64,000 bases of DNA from Camelus bactrianus (GCF_048773025.1 NC_133555.1:55313206-55377205); one strand, 5' to 3'. Shown: positions 34,091 through 48,339, counted from the stretch's first letter. A program made the numbers and translations. Notes: generated by a model from the letters alone, not told the origin.

Positions 34091-37000
34091 GAATTCGGCT
34101 TTCACACACACTTAACTCTCAGAACTGAGCAAGTGGAGAGACGTTCGTTCATCTAGCACCAAGGGAACTGGTTGAAGGAGACACTTTTTCTCTGCTTTCT
34201 CAGTTTGTTTCCTAGTGCCGGTTTGAAGTTCCTGCAGTTTTCACTGGAAAACCTAGTTGGAGCTAGTACCACCCCATATATATGTATGCATTGGAGTTTG
34301 CAACTTAAAAGAAACTTTGTCTTCCCAACAAGCTAGGTGAAGGACGGCTTTCACACACACTTATCTCTCGGAACTGAGCAAGTGGAGAGACGTTCGTTCA
34401 TCTAGCACCAAGGGAACGGGTTGAAGGAGACACTTTTTCTCTGCTTTCTCTGTCTGTTTCCTAGTGCCGGTTTGAAGTTCCTGCAGTTTTAATTTTAAAA
34501 CCGAGTTGAAGCTTGTACCTCCCCATATATATGTATGGAATGGAGTTTGCATCTGAAAACAAACTTTGTGTTCCCAACAAGCTAGGTGAAGGACGGCTTT
34601 CACACACACATATCTCTCAGAACTGAGCAAGTGGAGAGACGTTCATTCATCTAGCACCAAGGGTCGGTTTGCAGGGGACACTGTTTCTCTGCTTTCTCAG
34701 TCTGTTTCCTAGTGCCAGTTTGAAGTTCCTGCAGTTTTCACTGTAAAACAGTGTTGGAGCTTGTTCCTCCCCATATATATGAATGGAATGGAGATTGCAA
34801 CTGAAAAGAAACTTTGTGTTCCCAACAACTAGTTGAAGGACGGCTTTCACACACACTTATCTCTCAGAACTGAGCAAGTGGAGAGACGTTCGTTCATCTA
34901 GCACCAAGGGAACGGGTTGCAGGAGACACTTTTTCTCTGCTTTCTCCGTCTGTTTCCTGGTGCCGGTTTGAAGTTCCTGCAGTTTCAATGTAAAACCTAG
35001 TTGGAACTTGTACCTCCCCATATATATGTATGGAATGGGGTTTGCAACTGAAAAGAAACTTTGTGTTCCCAACAAGCTAGGTGAAGGACGGCTTTCACAC
35101 AGACTTATCTCTCAGAACTGAGCAAGTGGAGAGACGTTCGTTCATCTAGCACCAAGGGAACGGGTTGCAGGAGACACTTTTTCTCTGCTTTCTCAGTCTG
35201 TTTCCTATTGCCGGTTTGAAGTTCCTGCAGTTTTCACTGTCAAACCGGGTTGGAGCTTGTACCTCCCCATATATATGTATGGAATGGAGTTTGCAACTGA
35301 AAAGAAACTTTGTGTTCCCAACAAGCTAGGTGAATGGTGGCTTTCACACACACTTATCCCTCAGAACTGAGAAATTGGAGAGACGTTCGTTCATCTATCA
35401 CCAAGAGAACGGGTTGCATGAGACACTTTTTCTCTGCTTTCTCAGTCTGTTTCCTAGTGCCAGTTTGAAGTTCCTGCAGTTTTCACTGTAAAACCGATTT
35501 GGAGCTTGTACATTCCCATATATATTTATGGAATGGAGTTTGCAACTGAAAAGAAACTTTGTATTCCCAACAACCTAGTTGAATTCGGCTTTCACACACA
35601 CTTAACTCTCAGAAATTAGAAAGTGGAGACACGTTCGTTCATCTAGCACGAAGGGAACTGGTTGAAGGAGACACTTTTTCTCTGCTTTCTCAGTTTGTTT
35701 CCTAGTGCCGGTTTGAACTTCCTGCAGTTTTCACTGGAAAACCGAGTTGGAGCTAGTACCACCCCATATATATGTATGGATTGGAGTTTGCAACTGAAAA
35801 GAAACTTTGTGTTCCCAACAAGCTAGTTGAAGGGCGGCTTTCACACACACTTATCCCTCAGAACTGAGCAATTGTTGAGACGTTCGTTCATCTATCACCA
35901 AGGGAACGGGTTGCAGGAGAAAATTTTCTCTGCTTTCTCAGTCTCTTTCTTAGTGCCGGATTGAAGTTCCTGCAGTTTTCCCTGTAAAACCGGGTTGGAG
36001 CTTGTACCTCCCCATATATATGTATGGAATGGAGTTTGCAACTGAAAAGAAACTTTGTGTTCCCAACAAGCAAGGTGAAGGACGGCTTTCACACACACTT
36101 ATCTCTCAGAACTGAGCAAGTGGAGAGACGTTCGTTCATCTAGCACCAAGGGAACGGGTTGCAGGAGACACTTTTTCTCTGCTTTCTCAGTCTGTTTCCT
36201 AGTGCCGGTTTGAATTTCCTGCAGTTTTCACTGTAAAACCGAGTTGGAGCTTGTACCTCCCCATATATATGTATGGAATGGAGTTTGCAACTGAAAAGAA
36301 ACTTTGTGTTCCCAACAAGCTAGTTGAATTCGGCTTTCACACACACTTATCTCTCAGAACTGAGCAAGTGGAGAGACGTTCGTTCATCTAGCACCAAGGG
36401 AACGGGATGCAGGGGACACATTTTCTCTGCTTTCTCAGTCTGTTTCCTAGTGCCGGATTGAAGTTCCTTCAGTTTACACTGTAAAATCGAGTTGGAGCTT
36501 GTACCTCCCCATATATAATTATGGAATGGAGTTTGCAACTGAAAAGATACTTTGTGTTCCCAACAAGCTAGGTGAAGGACGGCTTTCACACACACTTATC
36601 TCTCAGAACTACGCAAGTGGAGAGACTTTCGTTCATCTAGCACCAAGGGAAAGGTTTGCAGGAGACACATTTTCTCTGCTTTCTCAATCTGTTTCCTAGT
36701 GCCGGTTTGAAGTTCCTGCAGTTTTCACTGTAAAACCGAGTTGGAGCTTGTACCTCCCCATATATATGTATGGAATGGAGTTTGCAACTGAAAAGAAACT
36801 TTGTGTTCCCAATAAGCTAGATGAAGGACGGCTTTCACACACACTTATCTCTGAGAACTGAGCAAGTGGAGAGACGTTCGTTCATCTAGCACCAAGGGAA
36901 CGGGTTGCAGGAGACACTTTTTCTCTGCATTCTCAGTCTGTTTCCTAGTGCCGGTTTGAAGTTCATGCAGTTTTCACTGTCAAACAGTGTTGGAGCTTGT

Positions 37001-37569
37001 ACCTACCCATATATATGTATGGAATGGAGTTTGCAACTGAAAAGAAACTTTGTGTTCCCAACAACCAAGGTGAAGGACGGCTTTCACACAGACTTATCTC
37101 TCAGAAATGAGCAAGTGGAGAGACGTTCGTTCATCTAGCACCAAGGGAACGGTTTGCATGAGACACTTTCTCTCTGCTTTCTCAATCTGTTTCCTAGTGC
37201 CGGTTTGAAGTTCCTGCATTTTTCACTGTAAAACAGATATGGAGCTAGTACCTCCACATATATATGTATGGAATGGAGTTTGCAACTGAAAAGAAACTTT
37301 GTGTTCCCAACAAGCTAGGTGAAGGACGTCTTTAACACACACTTATCTCTCAGAAATGAGCAAGTGGAGAGACGTTCGTTCATCTATCACCAAGTGAACG
37401 CGTTGCATGAGACACTTTTTCTCTGCTTTCTCAGTATGTTTCCTAGTGCCGGTTTGAAGTTCCTGCAGTTTTCACTGTAAAACCGAGTTGGAGCTTGTAC
37501 CTTCCCATATATATTTATGGAATGGAGTTTGCAACTGAAAAGAAACTTTGTATTCCCAACAACCTAGTT
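34091..37569. repeat. EcoRI-marked HOR, copy A (14 monomers)
   Basis: Delimited by GAATTC at 34,091 and 37,570, with internal GAATTC at 35,581 and 36,326, a 6-3-5 monomer pattern. Characteristic slots: GTATTCCCAACA with CCTAGTTGAATTC; GGTTGAAGGAGACAC; TTTTAATTTTAAAACC (about 34,490); a short AAGGGTCGG unit (about 34,660); TGGTGCCGG (about 34,959); CTATTGCCGG (about 35,205); GAGCAATTGTTGAGACG (about 35,867). The length of 3,479 bp is 7 bp short of 14 x 249. Confidence 0.9.
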
Positions 37570-40053
37570 GAATTCGGCTTTCACACACATTTAACTCTCA
37601 GAACTTAGAAAGTGGAGAGACGTTCGTTCATCTAGCACCAAGGGAACTGGTTGAAGGAGACACTTTTTCTCTGCTTTCTCAGTTTGTTTCCTAGTGCCGG
37701 TTTGAAGTTCCTGCAGTTTTCACTGGAAAACCTAGTTGGAGCTAGTACCACCCCATATATATGTATGCATTGGAGTTTGCAACTGAAAAGAAACTTTGTC
37801 TTCCCAACAAGCTAGGTGAAGGACGGCTTTCACACACACTTATCTCTCGGAACTGAGCAAGTGGAGAGACGTTCGTTCATCTAGCACCAAGGGAAAGGGT
37901 TGCAGGAGACACTTTTTCTCTGCTTTCTCTGTCTGTTTCCTAGTGCCGGTTTGAAGTTCCTGCAGTTTTAATTTTAAAACCGAGTTGAAGCTTGTACCTC
38001 CCCATATATATGTATGGAATGGAGTTTGCATCTGAAAAGAAACTTTGTGTTCCCAACAAGCTAGGTGAAGGACGGCTTTCACACACACATATCTCTCAGA
38101 ACTGAGCAAGTGGAGAGACGTTCATTCATCTAGCACCAAGGGTCGGTTTGCAGGGGACACTGTTTCTCTGCTTTCTCAGTCTGTTTCCTAGTGCCAGTTT
38201 GAAGTTCCTGCAGTTTTCACTGTAAAACAGTGTTGGAGCTTGTACCTCCCCATATATATGAATGGAATGGAGATTGCAACTGAAAAGAAACTTTGTGTTC
38301 CCAACAACTAGTTGAAGGACGGCTTTCACACACACTTATCTCTCAGAACTGAGCAAGTGGAGAGACGTTCGTTCATCTAGCACCAAGGGAACGGGTTGCA
38401 GGAGACACTTTTTCTCTGCTTTCTCCGTCTGTTTCCTGGTGCCGGTTTGAAGTTCCTGCAGTTTTCAATGTAAAACCTAGTTGGAACTTGTACCTCCCCA
38501 TATATATGTATGGAATGGGGTTTGCAACTGAAAAGAAACTTTGTGTTCCCAACAAGCTAGGTGAAGGACGGCTTTCACACAGACTTATCTCTCAGAACTG
38601 AGCAAGTGGAGAGACGTTCGTTCATCTAGCACCAAGGGAACGGGTTGCAGGAGACACTTTTTCTCTGCTTTCTCAGTCTGTTTCCTATTGCCGGTTTGAA
38701 GTTCCTGCAGTTTTCACTGTAAAACCAGTTTGGAGCTTGTACCTCCCCATATATATGTATGGAATGGAGTTTGCAACTGAAAAGAAACTTTGTGTTCCCA
38801 ACAAGCTAGGTGAATGGTGGCTTTCACACACACTTATCCCTCAGAACTGAGAAATTGGAGAGACGTTCGTTCATCTATCACCAAGAGAACGGGTTGCATG
38901 AGACACATTTTCTCTGCTTTCTCAGTCTGTTTCCTAGTGCCAGTTTGAAGTTCCTGCAGTTTTCACTGTAAATCCGATTTGGAGCTTGTACATTCCCATA
39001 TATATTTATGGAATGGAGTTTGCAACTGAAAAGAAACTTTGTATTCCCAACAACCTAGTTGAATTCGGCTTTCACACACACTTAACTCTCAGAAATTAGA
39101 AAGTGGAGACACGTTCGTTCATCTAGCACGAAGGGAACTGGTTGAAGGAGACACTTTTTCTCTGCTTTCTCAGTTTGTTTCCTAGTGCCGGTTTGAACTT
39201 CCTGCAGTTTTCACTGGAAAACCGAGTTGGAGCTAGTACCACCCCATATATATGTATGGATTGGAGTTTGCAACTGAAAAGAAACTTTGTGTTCCCAACA
39301 AGCTAGTTGAAGGGCGGCTTTCACACACACTTATCCCTCAGAACTGAGCAATTGTTGAGACGTTCGTTCATCTATCACCAAGGGAACGGGTTGCAGGAGA
39401 AAATTTTCTCTGCTTTCTCAGTCTCTTTCTTAGTGCCGGATTGAAGTACCTGCAGTTTTCCCTGTAAAACCGGGTTGGAGCTTGTACCTCCCCATATATA
39501 TGTATGGAATGGAGTTTGCAACTGAAAAGAAACTTTGTGTTCCCAACAAGCAAGTTGAAGGACGGCTTTCACTCACACTTATCTCTCAGAACTGAGCAAG
39601 TGGAGAGACGTTCGTTCATCTAGCACCAAGGGAACGGGTTGCAGGAGACACTTTTTCTCTGCTTTCTCAGTCTGTTTCCTAGTGCCGGTTTGAATTTCCT
39701 GCAGTTTTCACTGTAAAACCGAGTTGGAGCTTGTACCTCCCCATATATATATATGGAATGGAGTTTGCAACTGAAAAGAAACTTTGTGTTCCCAACAAGC
39801 TAGTTGAATTCGGCTTTCACACACACTTATCTCTCAGAACTGAGCAAGTGGAGAGACGTTCGTTCATCTATCACCAAGTGAACGCGTTGCATGAGACACT
39901 TTTTCTCTGCTTTCTCAGTGTGTTTCCTAGTGCCGGTTTGAAGTTCCTGCAGTTTTCACTGTAAAACCGAGTTGGAGCTTGTACCTTCCCATATATATTT
40001 ATGGAATGGAGTTTGCAACTGAAAAGAAACTTTGTATTCCCAACAACCTAGTT
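37570..40053. repeat. EcoRI-marked HOR, copy B (10 monomers; four deleted)
   Basis: Same slot order as copy A up to the third GAATTC (37,570, 39,061, 39,806), but the next GAATTC comes at 40,054, one monomer later instead of five. At 39,865 the sequence passes from the CATCTA of one monomer to the TCACCAAGTGAACGCG that copy A has 996 bp further on (36,385 to 37,381). Exactly four monomers are missing with no register change, which fits recombination between CATCTA-region homologues. Confidence 0.9.
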
Positions 40054-43000
40054 GAATTCGGCTTTCACACACATTTAACTCTCAGAACTTAGAAAGTGGA
40101 GAGACGTTCGTTCATCTAGCACCAAGGGAACTGGTTGAAGGAGACACTTTTTCTCTGCTTTCTCAGTTTGTTTCCTAGTGCCGGTTTGAAGTTCCTGCAG
40201 TTTTCACTGGAAAACCTAGTTGGAGCTAGTACCACCCCATATATATGTATGCATTGGAGTTTGCAACTGAAAAGAAACTTTGTCTTCCCAACAAGCTAGG
40301 TGAAGGACGGCTTTCACACACACTTATCTCTCGGAACTGAGCAAGTGGAGAGACGTTCGTTCATCTAGCACCAAGGGAAAGGGTTGCAGGAGACACTTTT
40401 TCTCTGCTTTCTCTGTCTGTTTCCTAGTGCCGGTTTGAAGTTCCTGCAGTTTTAATTTTAAAACCGAGTTGAAGCTTGTACCTCCCCATATATATGTATG
40501 GAATGGAGTTTGCATCTGAAAAGAAACTTTGTGTTCCCAACAAGCTAGGTGAAGGACGGCTTTCACACACACATATCTCTCAGAACTGAGCAAGTGGAGA
40601 GACGTTCATTCATCTAGCACCAAGGGTCGGTTTGCAGGGGACACTGTTTCTCTGCTTTCTCAGTCTGTTTCCTAGTGCCAGTTTGAAGTTCCTGCAGTTT
40701 TCACTGTAAAACAGTGTTGGAGCTTGTACCTCCCCATATATATGAATGGAATGGAGATTGCAACTGAAAAGAAACTTTGTGTTCCCAACAACTAGTTGAA
40801 GGACGGCTTTCACACACACTTATCTCTCAGAACTGAGCAAGTGGAGAGACGTTCGTTCATCTAGCACCAAGGGAACGGGTTGCAGGAGACACTTTTTCTC
40901 TGCTTTCTCCGTCTGTTTCCTGGTGCCGGTTTGAAGTTCCTGCAGTTTTCAATGTAAAACCTAGTTGGAACTTGTACCTCCCCATATATATGTATGGAAT
41001 GAGGTTTGCAACTGAAAAGAAACTTTGTGTTCCCAACAAGCTAGGTGAAGGACGGCTTTCACACAGACTTATCTCTCAGAACTGAGCAAGTGGAGAGACG
41101 TTCGTTCATCTAGCACCAAGGGAACGGGTTGCAGGAGACACTTTTTCTCTGCTTTCTCAGTCTGTTTCCTATTGCCGGTTTGAAGTTCCTGCAGTTTTCA
41201 CTGTAAAACCAGTTTGGAGCTTGTACCTCCCCATATATATGTATGGAATGGAGTTTGCAACTGAAAAGAAACTTTGTGTTCCCAACAAGCTAGGTGAATG
41301 GTGGCTTTCACACACACTTATCCCTCAGAACTGAGAAATTGGAGAGACGTTCGTTCATCTATCACCAAGAGAACGGGTTGCATGAGACACTTTTTCTCTG
41401 CTTTCTCAGTCTGTTTCCTAGTGCCAGTTTGAAGTTCCTGCAGTTTTCACTGTAAAACCGATTTGGAGCTTGTACATTCCCATATATATTTATGGAATGG
41501 AGTTTGCAACTGAAAAGAAACTTTGTATTCCCAACAACCTAGTTGAATTCGGCTTTCACACACACTTAACTCTCAGAAATTAGAAAGTGGAGACACGTTC
41601 GTTCATCTAGCACGAAGGGAACTGGTTGAAGGAGACACTTTTTCTCTGCTTTCTCAGTTTGTTTCCTAGTGCCGGTTTGAACTTCCTGCAGTTTTCACTG
41701 GAAAACCGAGTTGGAGCTAGTACCACCCCATATATATGTATGGATTGGAGTTTGCAACTGAAAAGAAACTTTGTGTTCCCAACAAGCTAGTTGAAGGGCG
41801 GCTTTCACACACACTTATCCCTCAGAACTGAGCAATTGTTGAGACGTTCGTTCATCTATCACCAAGGGAACGGGTTGCAGGAGAAAATTTTCTCTGCTTT
41901 CTCAGTCTCTTTCTTAGTGCCGGATTGAAGTACCTGCAGTTTTCCCTGTAAAACCGGGTTGGAGCTTGTACCTCCCCATATATATGTATGGAATGGAGTT
42001 TGCAACTGAAAAGAAACTTTGTGTTCCCAACAAGCAAGTTGAAGGACGGCTTTCACTCACACTTATCTCTCAGAACTGAGCAAGTGGAGAGACGTTCGTT
42101 CATCTAGCACCAAGGGAACGGGTTGCAGGAGACACTTTTTCTCTGCTTTCTCAGTCTGTTTCCTAGTGCCGGTTTGAATTTCCTGCAGTTTTCACTGTAA
42201 AACCGAGTTGGAGCTTGTACCTCCCCATATATATATATGGAATGGAGTTTGCAACTGAAAAGAAACTTTGTGTTCCCAACAAGCTAGTTGAATTCGGCTT
42301 TCACACACACTTATCTCTCAGAACTGAGCAAGTGGAGAGACGTTCGTTCATCTAGCACCAAGGGAACGGGTTGCAGGGGACACATTTTCTCTGCTTTCTC
42401 AGTCTGTTTCCTAGTGCCGGATTGAAGTTCCTTCAGTTTACACTGTAAAATCGAGTTGGAGCTTGTACCTCCCCATATATAATTATGGAATGGAGTTTGC
42501 AAATGAAAAGATACTTTGTGTTCCCAACAAGCTAGGTGAAGGACGGCTTTCACACACACTTATCTCTCGGAACTGCGCAAGTGGAGAGACTTTCGTTCAT
42601 CTAGCACCAAGGGAAAGGTTTGCAGGAGACATATTTTCTCTGCTTTCTCAATCTGTTTCCTAGTGCCGGTTTGAAGTTCCTGCAGTTTTCACTGTAAAAC
42701 CGAGTTGGAGCTTGTACCTCCCCATATATATGTATGGAATGGAGTTTGCAACTGAAAAGAAACTTTGTGTTCCCAATAAGCTAGATGAAGGACGGCTTTC
42801 ACACACACTTATCTCTCAGAACTGAGCAAGTGGAGAGACGTTCGTTCATCTAGCACCAAGGGAACGGGTTGCAGGAGACACTATTTCTCTGCATTCTCAG
42901 TCTGTTTCCTAGTGCCGGTTTGAATTTCATGCAGTTTTCACTCTCAAACAGTGTTGGAGCTTGTACCTACCCATATATATGTATGGAATGGAGTTTGCAA

Positions 43001-43533
43001 CTGAAAAGAAACTTTGTGTTCCCAACAACCAAGGTGAAGGACGGCTTTCACACAGACTTATCTCTCAGAAATGAGCAAGTGGAGAGACGTTCGTTCATCT
43101 AACACCAAGGGAACGGTTTGCATGAGACACTTTCTCTCTGCTTTCTCAATCTGTTTCCTAGTGCCGGTTTGAAGTTCCTGCATTTTTCACTGTAAAACAG
43201 ATATGGAGCTAGTACCTCCACATATATATGTATGGAATGGAGTTTGCAACTGAAAAGAAACTTTGTGTTCCCAACAAGCTAGGTGAAGGACGTCTTTAAC
43301 ACACACTTATCCCTCAGATCTGAGAAATTGGAGAGACGTTCGTTCATCTATCACCAAGTGAATGCGTTGCATGAGACACTTTTTCTCTGCTTTCTCAGTC
43401 TGTTTCCTAGTGCCGGTTTGAAGTTCCTGCAGTTTTCACTGTAAAACCGAGTTGGAGCTTGTACCTTCCCATATATATTTATGGAATGGAGTTTGCAACT
43501 GAAAAGAAACTTTGTATTCCCAACAACCTAGTT
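40054..43533. repeat. EcoRI-marked HOR, copy C (14 monomers)
   Basis: GAATTC at 40,054, 41,545, 42,290 and 43,534 restores the 6-3-5 pattern. The four monomers missing from copy B are present at 42,349-43,345 and match copy A at an offset of 5,964 bp. Over the shared ten slots copy C is closer to B than to A: for example TAAAACCAGTTTGG at about 38,723 and 41,207, where copy A has TCAAACCGGGTTGG. Confidence 0.9.
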
Positions 43534-44866
43534 GAATTCGGCTTTCACACACACTTAACACTCAGAACTTAGAAAGTGGAGAGACGTTCGTTCATCTAGC
43601 ACGAAGGGAACTGGTTGAAGGAGACACTTTTTCTCTGCTTTCTCAGTTTGTTTCCTAGTGCCGGTTTGAAGTTCCTGCAGTTTTCACTGGAAAACCGAGT
43701 TGGAGCTAGTACCACCCCATATATATGTATGGATTGGAGTTTGCAACTGAAAAGAAACTTTATGTTCCCAACAAGCTAGGTGAAGGATGGCTTTCACACA
43801 CACTTATCTCTCGGAACTGAGCAAGTGGAGAGACGTTCGTTCATCTAGCACCAAGGGAACGGTTTGCAGGAGACACTTTTTCTCTGCTTTCTCTGTCTGT
43901 TTCCTAGTGCCGGTTTGAAGTTCCTGCAGTTTTCACTTTAAAACCGAGTTGGAGCTTGTACCTCCCCATATATATGTATGGAATGGAGTTTGCATCTGAA
44001 AAGAATCTTGGTGTTCCCAAAAAGCTAGGTGAAGGACGGCTTTCACACACACATATCTCTCAGAACTGAGCAAGTGGAGAGACGTTCATTCATCTAGCAC
44101 CATGGGAACGGGTTGCAGGTGAAACTTTTTCTCTGCTTTCTCAGTCTGTTTCCTAGTGCCAGTTTGAATTTCCTGCAGTTTTCACTGTAAAATTGTGTTG
44201 GAGCTTGTACCTCCCCATATATATGAATGGAATGGAGTTTGCAACTGAAAAGAAACTTTGTGTTCCCAACAAGCTAGTTGAAGGACGGCTTTCACACACA
44301 CTTATCTCTCAGAACTGAGCAAGTGGAGAGACGTTCGTTCATCTAACACCAAGGGAACGGGTTGCAGGAGACACTTTTTCTCTGCTTTCTCCGTCTGTTT
44401 CCTGGTGCCGGTTTGAAGTTCCTGCAGTTTTCAATGTAAAACCTAGTTGGAGCTTGTACCTCCCCATATATATGTATGGAATGGGGTTTGCAACTGAAAA
44501 GAAACTTTGTGTTCCCAACAAGCTAGGTGAAGGACGGCTTTCACACACACTTATCTCTCAGAACTGAGCAAGTGGAGAGACGTTCGATCATCTAGCACCA
44601 AGGGAACGGGTTGCAGGAGACACTTTTTCTCTGCTTTCTCAGTCTGTTTCCTATTGCCGGTTTGAAGTTCCTGCAGATTTCACTCTAAAATCGAGTTGGA
44701 GCTTGTACCTCCCCATATATATGTATGGAATGGAGTTTGCAACTGAAAAGAAACTTTGTGTTCCCAACAAGCTGGATGAATGTTGGCTTTCACACACACT
44801 TATCCCTCAGAACTTAGAAATTGGAGAGACATTCGTTCATCTATCACCAAGTGAACGGGTTGCAGG
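43534..44866. repeat. EcoRI-marked HOR, copy D (partial, diverged)
   Basis: Continues the series: GGTTGAAGGAGACAC after the GAATTC at 43,534, TGGTGCCGG near 44,403, CTATTGCCGG near 44,652, and TATCACCAAGTGAACGGG near 44,845, about 3,482 bp after copy C counterparts. The AAGGGTCGG short unit of A-C is replaced by a full-length CATGGGAACGGG unit. It leaves the HOR pattern at about 44,866. Confidence 0.8.
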
Positions 44867-45850
44867 AGACAATTTTTCTCTGCTTTCTCAGTCTGTTTCC
44901 TAGTGCCGGTTTGAAGTTCCTGCAGTTTTCACTGTAAAACAGAGTTGGAGCTAGTACCTCCCCAATTATATGTATGGAATGGAGTTTGCAACTGAAAAGA
45001 AACTTTGTGTTCCCAACAAGATAGGTGAAGGACGGCTTTCACACACACTTATATCTCAGAACTGAGCAAGTGGAGAGACGTTCGTTCATCTAGCACCAAG
45101 GGAACGGGTTGCAGGAGACACTTTTTCTCTGCTTTCTCCGTCTGATTCCTAGTGCCGTTTTGAAGTTCCTGCAGTTTTCACTGTAAAACCGAATTGGAAA
45201 TTATACCTCCCCATATATATGTAAGGAATGGGGTTTGCAACTGAAAAGAAAGTTTGTGTTCCCAAAAAGCTAGGTGAAGGACGGCTTTCACACACACTTA
45301 TCTCTCAGAACTGAGAAAGTGGAGAGACGTTCGTTCATCTAGCAGCAAGGGAACGGGTTGCAGGAGACACTTTTTCTCTGCTTTCTCAGTCTGTTTCCTA
45401 TTGCCTGTTTGAAGTTCCTGCAGTTTTCACTGTAAAACCGAGTTGGAGCTTGTACCTCCCCATATATATGTACGGAATGGAGTTTGCAACTGAAAAGAAA
45501 CTTTGTGTTCCCAACAAGCTAGGTGAAGGACGGCTTTCACACACACTTATCTCTCAGAACTGAGCAAGTGGAGAGACGTTCGTTCATCTAACACCAAGGG
45601 AACGTGTTGCAGGAGACACTTTTTCTCTGCTTTCTCAGTCTGTTTCCTAGTGCCATTTTGAATTTCCTGCAGTTTTCACTGTAAAACAGTGTTGGAGCTT
45701 GTACCTCCAAATATATATGAATGAAAAGGAGTTTGCAACTGAAAAGAAACTTTGTGTTCCCAACAAGCTAGGTGAAGGACGGCTTTCACACACATTTATC
45801 TCTCAGAACTGAGCAAGTGGAGAGACGTTCGTTCATTAGCACCAAGGGAA
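44867..45850. repeat. Linking monomers
   Basis: Four monomers with individual changes: CCCAATTATATG near 44,962, GAATTGGAAATTATACC near 45,191, GTAAGGAATGGGG near 45,221, and GTTCATTAGCACC near 45,831, a one-base-shorter unit. No clear higher-order match nearby. Satellite only. Confidence 0.65.
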
Positions 45851-48339
45851 CGGGTTGCAGGAGACACTTTTTCTCTGCTTTCTAAGTCTGTTTCCTAGTG
45901 CCAGTATAAAGTTCCTGCAGTTTTCACTGTAAAACCGAGTTGGAGCTAGTACCTCCCCATATATATGTATGGAATGGAGTTTGCAACTGAAAAGAAACTA
46001 TGTGTTACCAGCAAGCTAGTTGAAGGACGGCTTTCACACACACTTATCCCTCAGAACTGAGCAATTGTTGAGACGTTCGTTCATCTATCACCAAGGGAAC
46101 GGGTTGCAGGAGAAAATTTTTCTCTGCTTTCTCAGTCTGTTTCTTAGTGCCGGTTTGATGTTCCTGCAGTTTTCCCTGTAAAACCGGTTTGGAGCTTGTA
46201 CCTCCCCATATATATGTATGGAATGGAGTTTGCAACTGAAAAGAAACTTTGTGTTCCCTACAAGCAAGGTGAAAGACGGCTTTCACACACACTTATCTCT
46301 CAGAACTGAGCAAGTGGAGAGACGTTCGTTCATCTAGCACCAAGGGAACGGGTGGCAGGAGACACTTTTTCTCTGCTTTCTCAGTCTGTTTCCTAGTGCC
46401 GGTTTGAAGTTCCTGCAGTTTTCACTGTAAAATCGAGTTGGAGCTAGTACCTCCCCATATATATGTATGGAATGGAGTTTGCAACTGAAAAGAAACTTTG
46501 TGTTCCCAACAAGCTAGGTGAAGTACGGCTTTCACACACACTTATCTCTCAGAACTGAGCAAGTGAAGAGACGTTCGTTCATCTAGCACCAAGGGAACGG
46601 GTTGCAGGAGACACTTTTTCTCTGCTTTCTCAGTCTGTTTCCTAGTGCCGGTTTGAAGTTCCTGCAGTTTTCACTGTAAAACCGAGTTGGAGCTTGTACC
46701 TCCCCATATATATGTATGCAATGGAGTTTGCAACTGAAAAGAAACTTTGTGTTCCCAACAAGCTAGTTGAATTCGGCTTTCACACACACTTATCTCTCAG
46801 AACTGAGCAAGTGGAGAGACGTTCGTTCATCTAGAACCAAGGGAACGGGTTGCAGGGGACACATTTTCTCTGCTTTCTCAGTCTCTTTCCTAGTGCCGGT
46901 TTGAAGTTCCTGCAGTTTACACTGTAAAACCGAGTTGGAGCTTGTACCACCCCATATATATTTATGGAATGGAGTTTGCAACTGAAAAGATACTTTGTGT
47001 TCCCAACAAGCTAGGTGAAGGACGGCTTTCACACACACTTATCTCTCGGAACTGAGCAAGTGGAGAGACTTTCGTTCATCTAGCACCAAGGGAACGGGTT
47101 GCAGGAGACACTTTTTCTCTGCTTTCTCAGTCTGTTTCCTAGTGCCGGTTTGAAGTTCCTGCAGTTTTCACTTTAAAACCGAGTTGGAGCTTGTACCTCC
47201 CCATATATATGTATGGAATGGAGTTTGCATCTGAAAAGAAACTTGGTGTTCCCAACAAGCTAGGTGAAGGACGGCTTTCACACACACATATCTCTCAGAA
47301 CTGAGCAAGTGGAGAGACGTTCATTCATCTAGCACCAATGGAACGGGTGGCAGGTGACACTTTTTCTCAGCTTTCTCAGTCTGTTTCCTAGTGCCAGTTA
47401 GAAGTTCCTGCAGTTTTCACTGTAAAACTGTGTTGGAGCTTGTACCTCCCCATATATATGAATGGAATGGAGTTTGCAACTGAAAAGAAACTTTGTGTTC
47501 CCAACAAGCTAGTTGAAGGACGGCTTTCACACACACATATCTCTCAGAACTGAGCAAGTGGAGAGACGTTCGCTCATCTAGCACCAAGGGAACGGGTTGC
47601 AGGAGACACTTTTTCTCTGCTTTCTAAGTCTGTTTCCTAGTGCCAGTTTAAAGTTCCTGCAGTTTTCCCTGTAAAACCGGGTTGGAGCTTGTACCACCCC
47701 ATATATATGTATGGAATGGAGTTTGCAACTGAAAAGAAACTTTGTGTTCCCAACAAGCAAGGTGAAGGACGTCTTTCACACACACTAATCTCTCAGAACT
47801 GAGCAAGTGGAGAGACTTTCGTTCATCTAGCACCGGGGGAACTGGTTGCAGGAGACACTTTTTCTCTGCTTTCTCAGTCTGTTTCCTAGTGCCGGTTTGA
47901 AGTTCCTGCAGTTTTCACTTTAAAACCGAGTTGGAGCTTGTACCTTCCCATATATATGTATGGAATGGAGTTTGCATCTGAAAAGAAACTTGGTGTTCCC
48001 AACAAGCTAGGTGAAGGACGGCTTTCACACACACATATCTCTCAGAACTGAGCAAGTGGAGAGACGTTCATTCATCTAGCACCAAGGGAACGGGTGGCAG
48101 GTGACACTTTTTCTCAGCTTTCTCAGTCTGTTTCCTAGTGCCAGTTAGAAGTTCCTGCAGTTTTCACTGTAAAACTGTGTTGGAGCTTGTACCTCCCCAT
48201 ATATATGAATGGAATGGAGTTTGCAACTGAAAAGAAACTTTGTGTTCCCAAAAAGCTAGTTGAAGGACGGCTTTCACACACACTTTTCTCTCAGAACTGA
48301 GCAAGTGGAGAGACGTTCGCTCATCTAGCACCAAGGGAA
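45851..48339. repeat. 10-monomer HOR, first series, copy 1 (2,489 bp)
   Basis: Fixed offset of 2,489 bp to the next copy. Shared markers: TTCTAAGTCTG, GTGTTACCAGCAAG (about 46,002/48,491), GAGCAATTGTTGAGACG (about 46,058/48,547), GTGAAGAGACG (about 46,563/49,052), GAATTC (46,769/49,258), CTTGGTGTTCCC (about 47,242/49,731), GGGTGGCAGGTGAC (about 47,345/49,836) and GACGTTCGCTC (about 47,564/50,053). A nested 3-monomer repeat (747 bp) occupies the right part. Confidence 0.87.
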
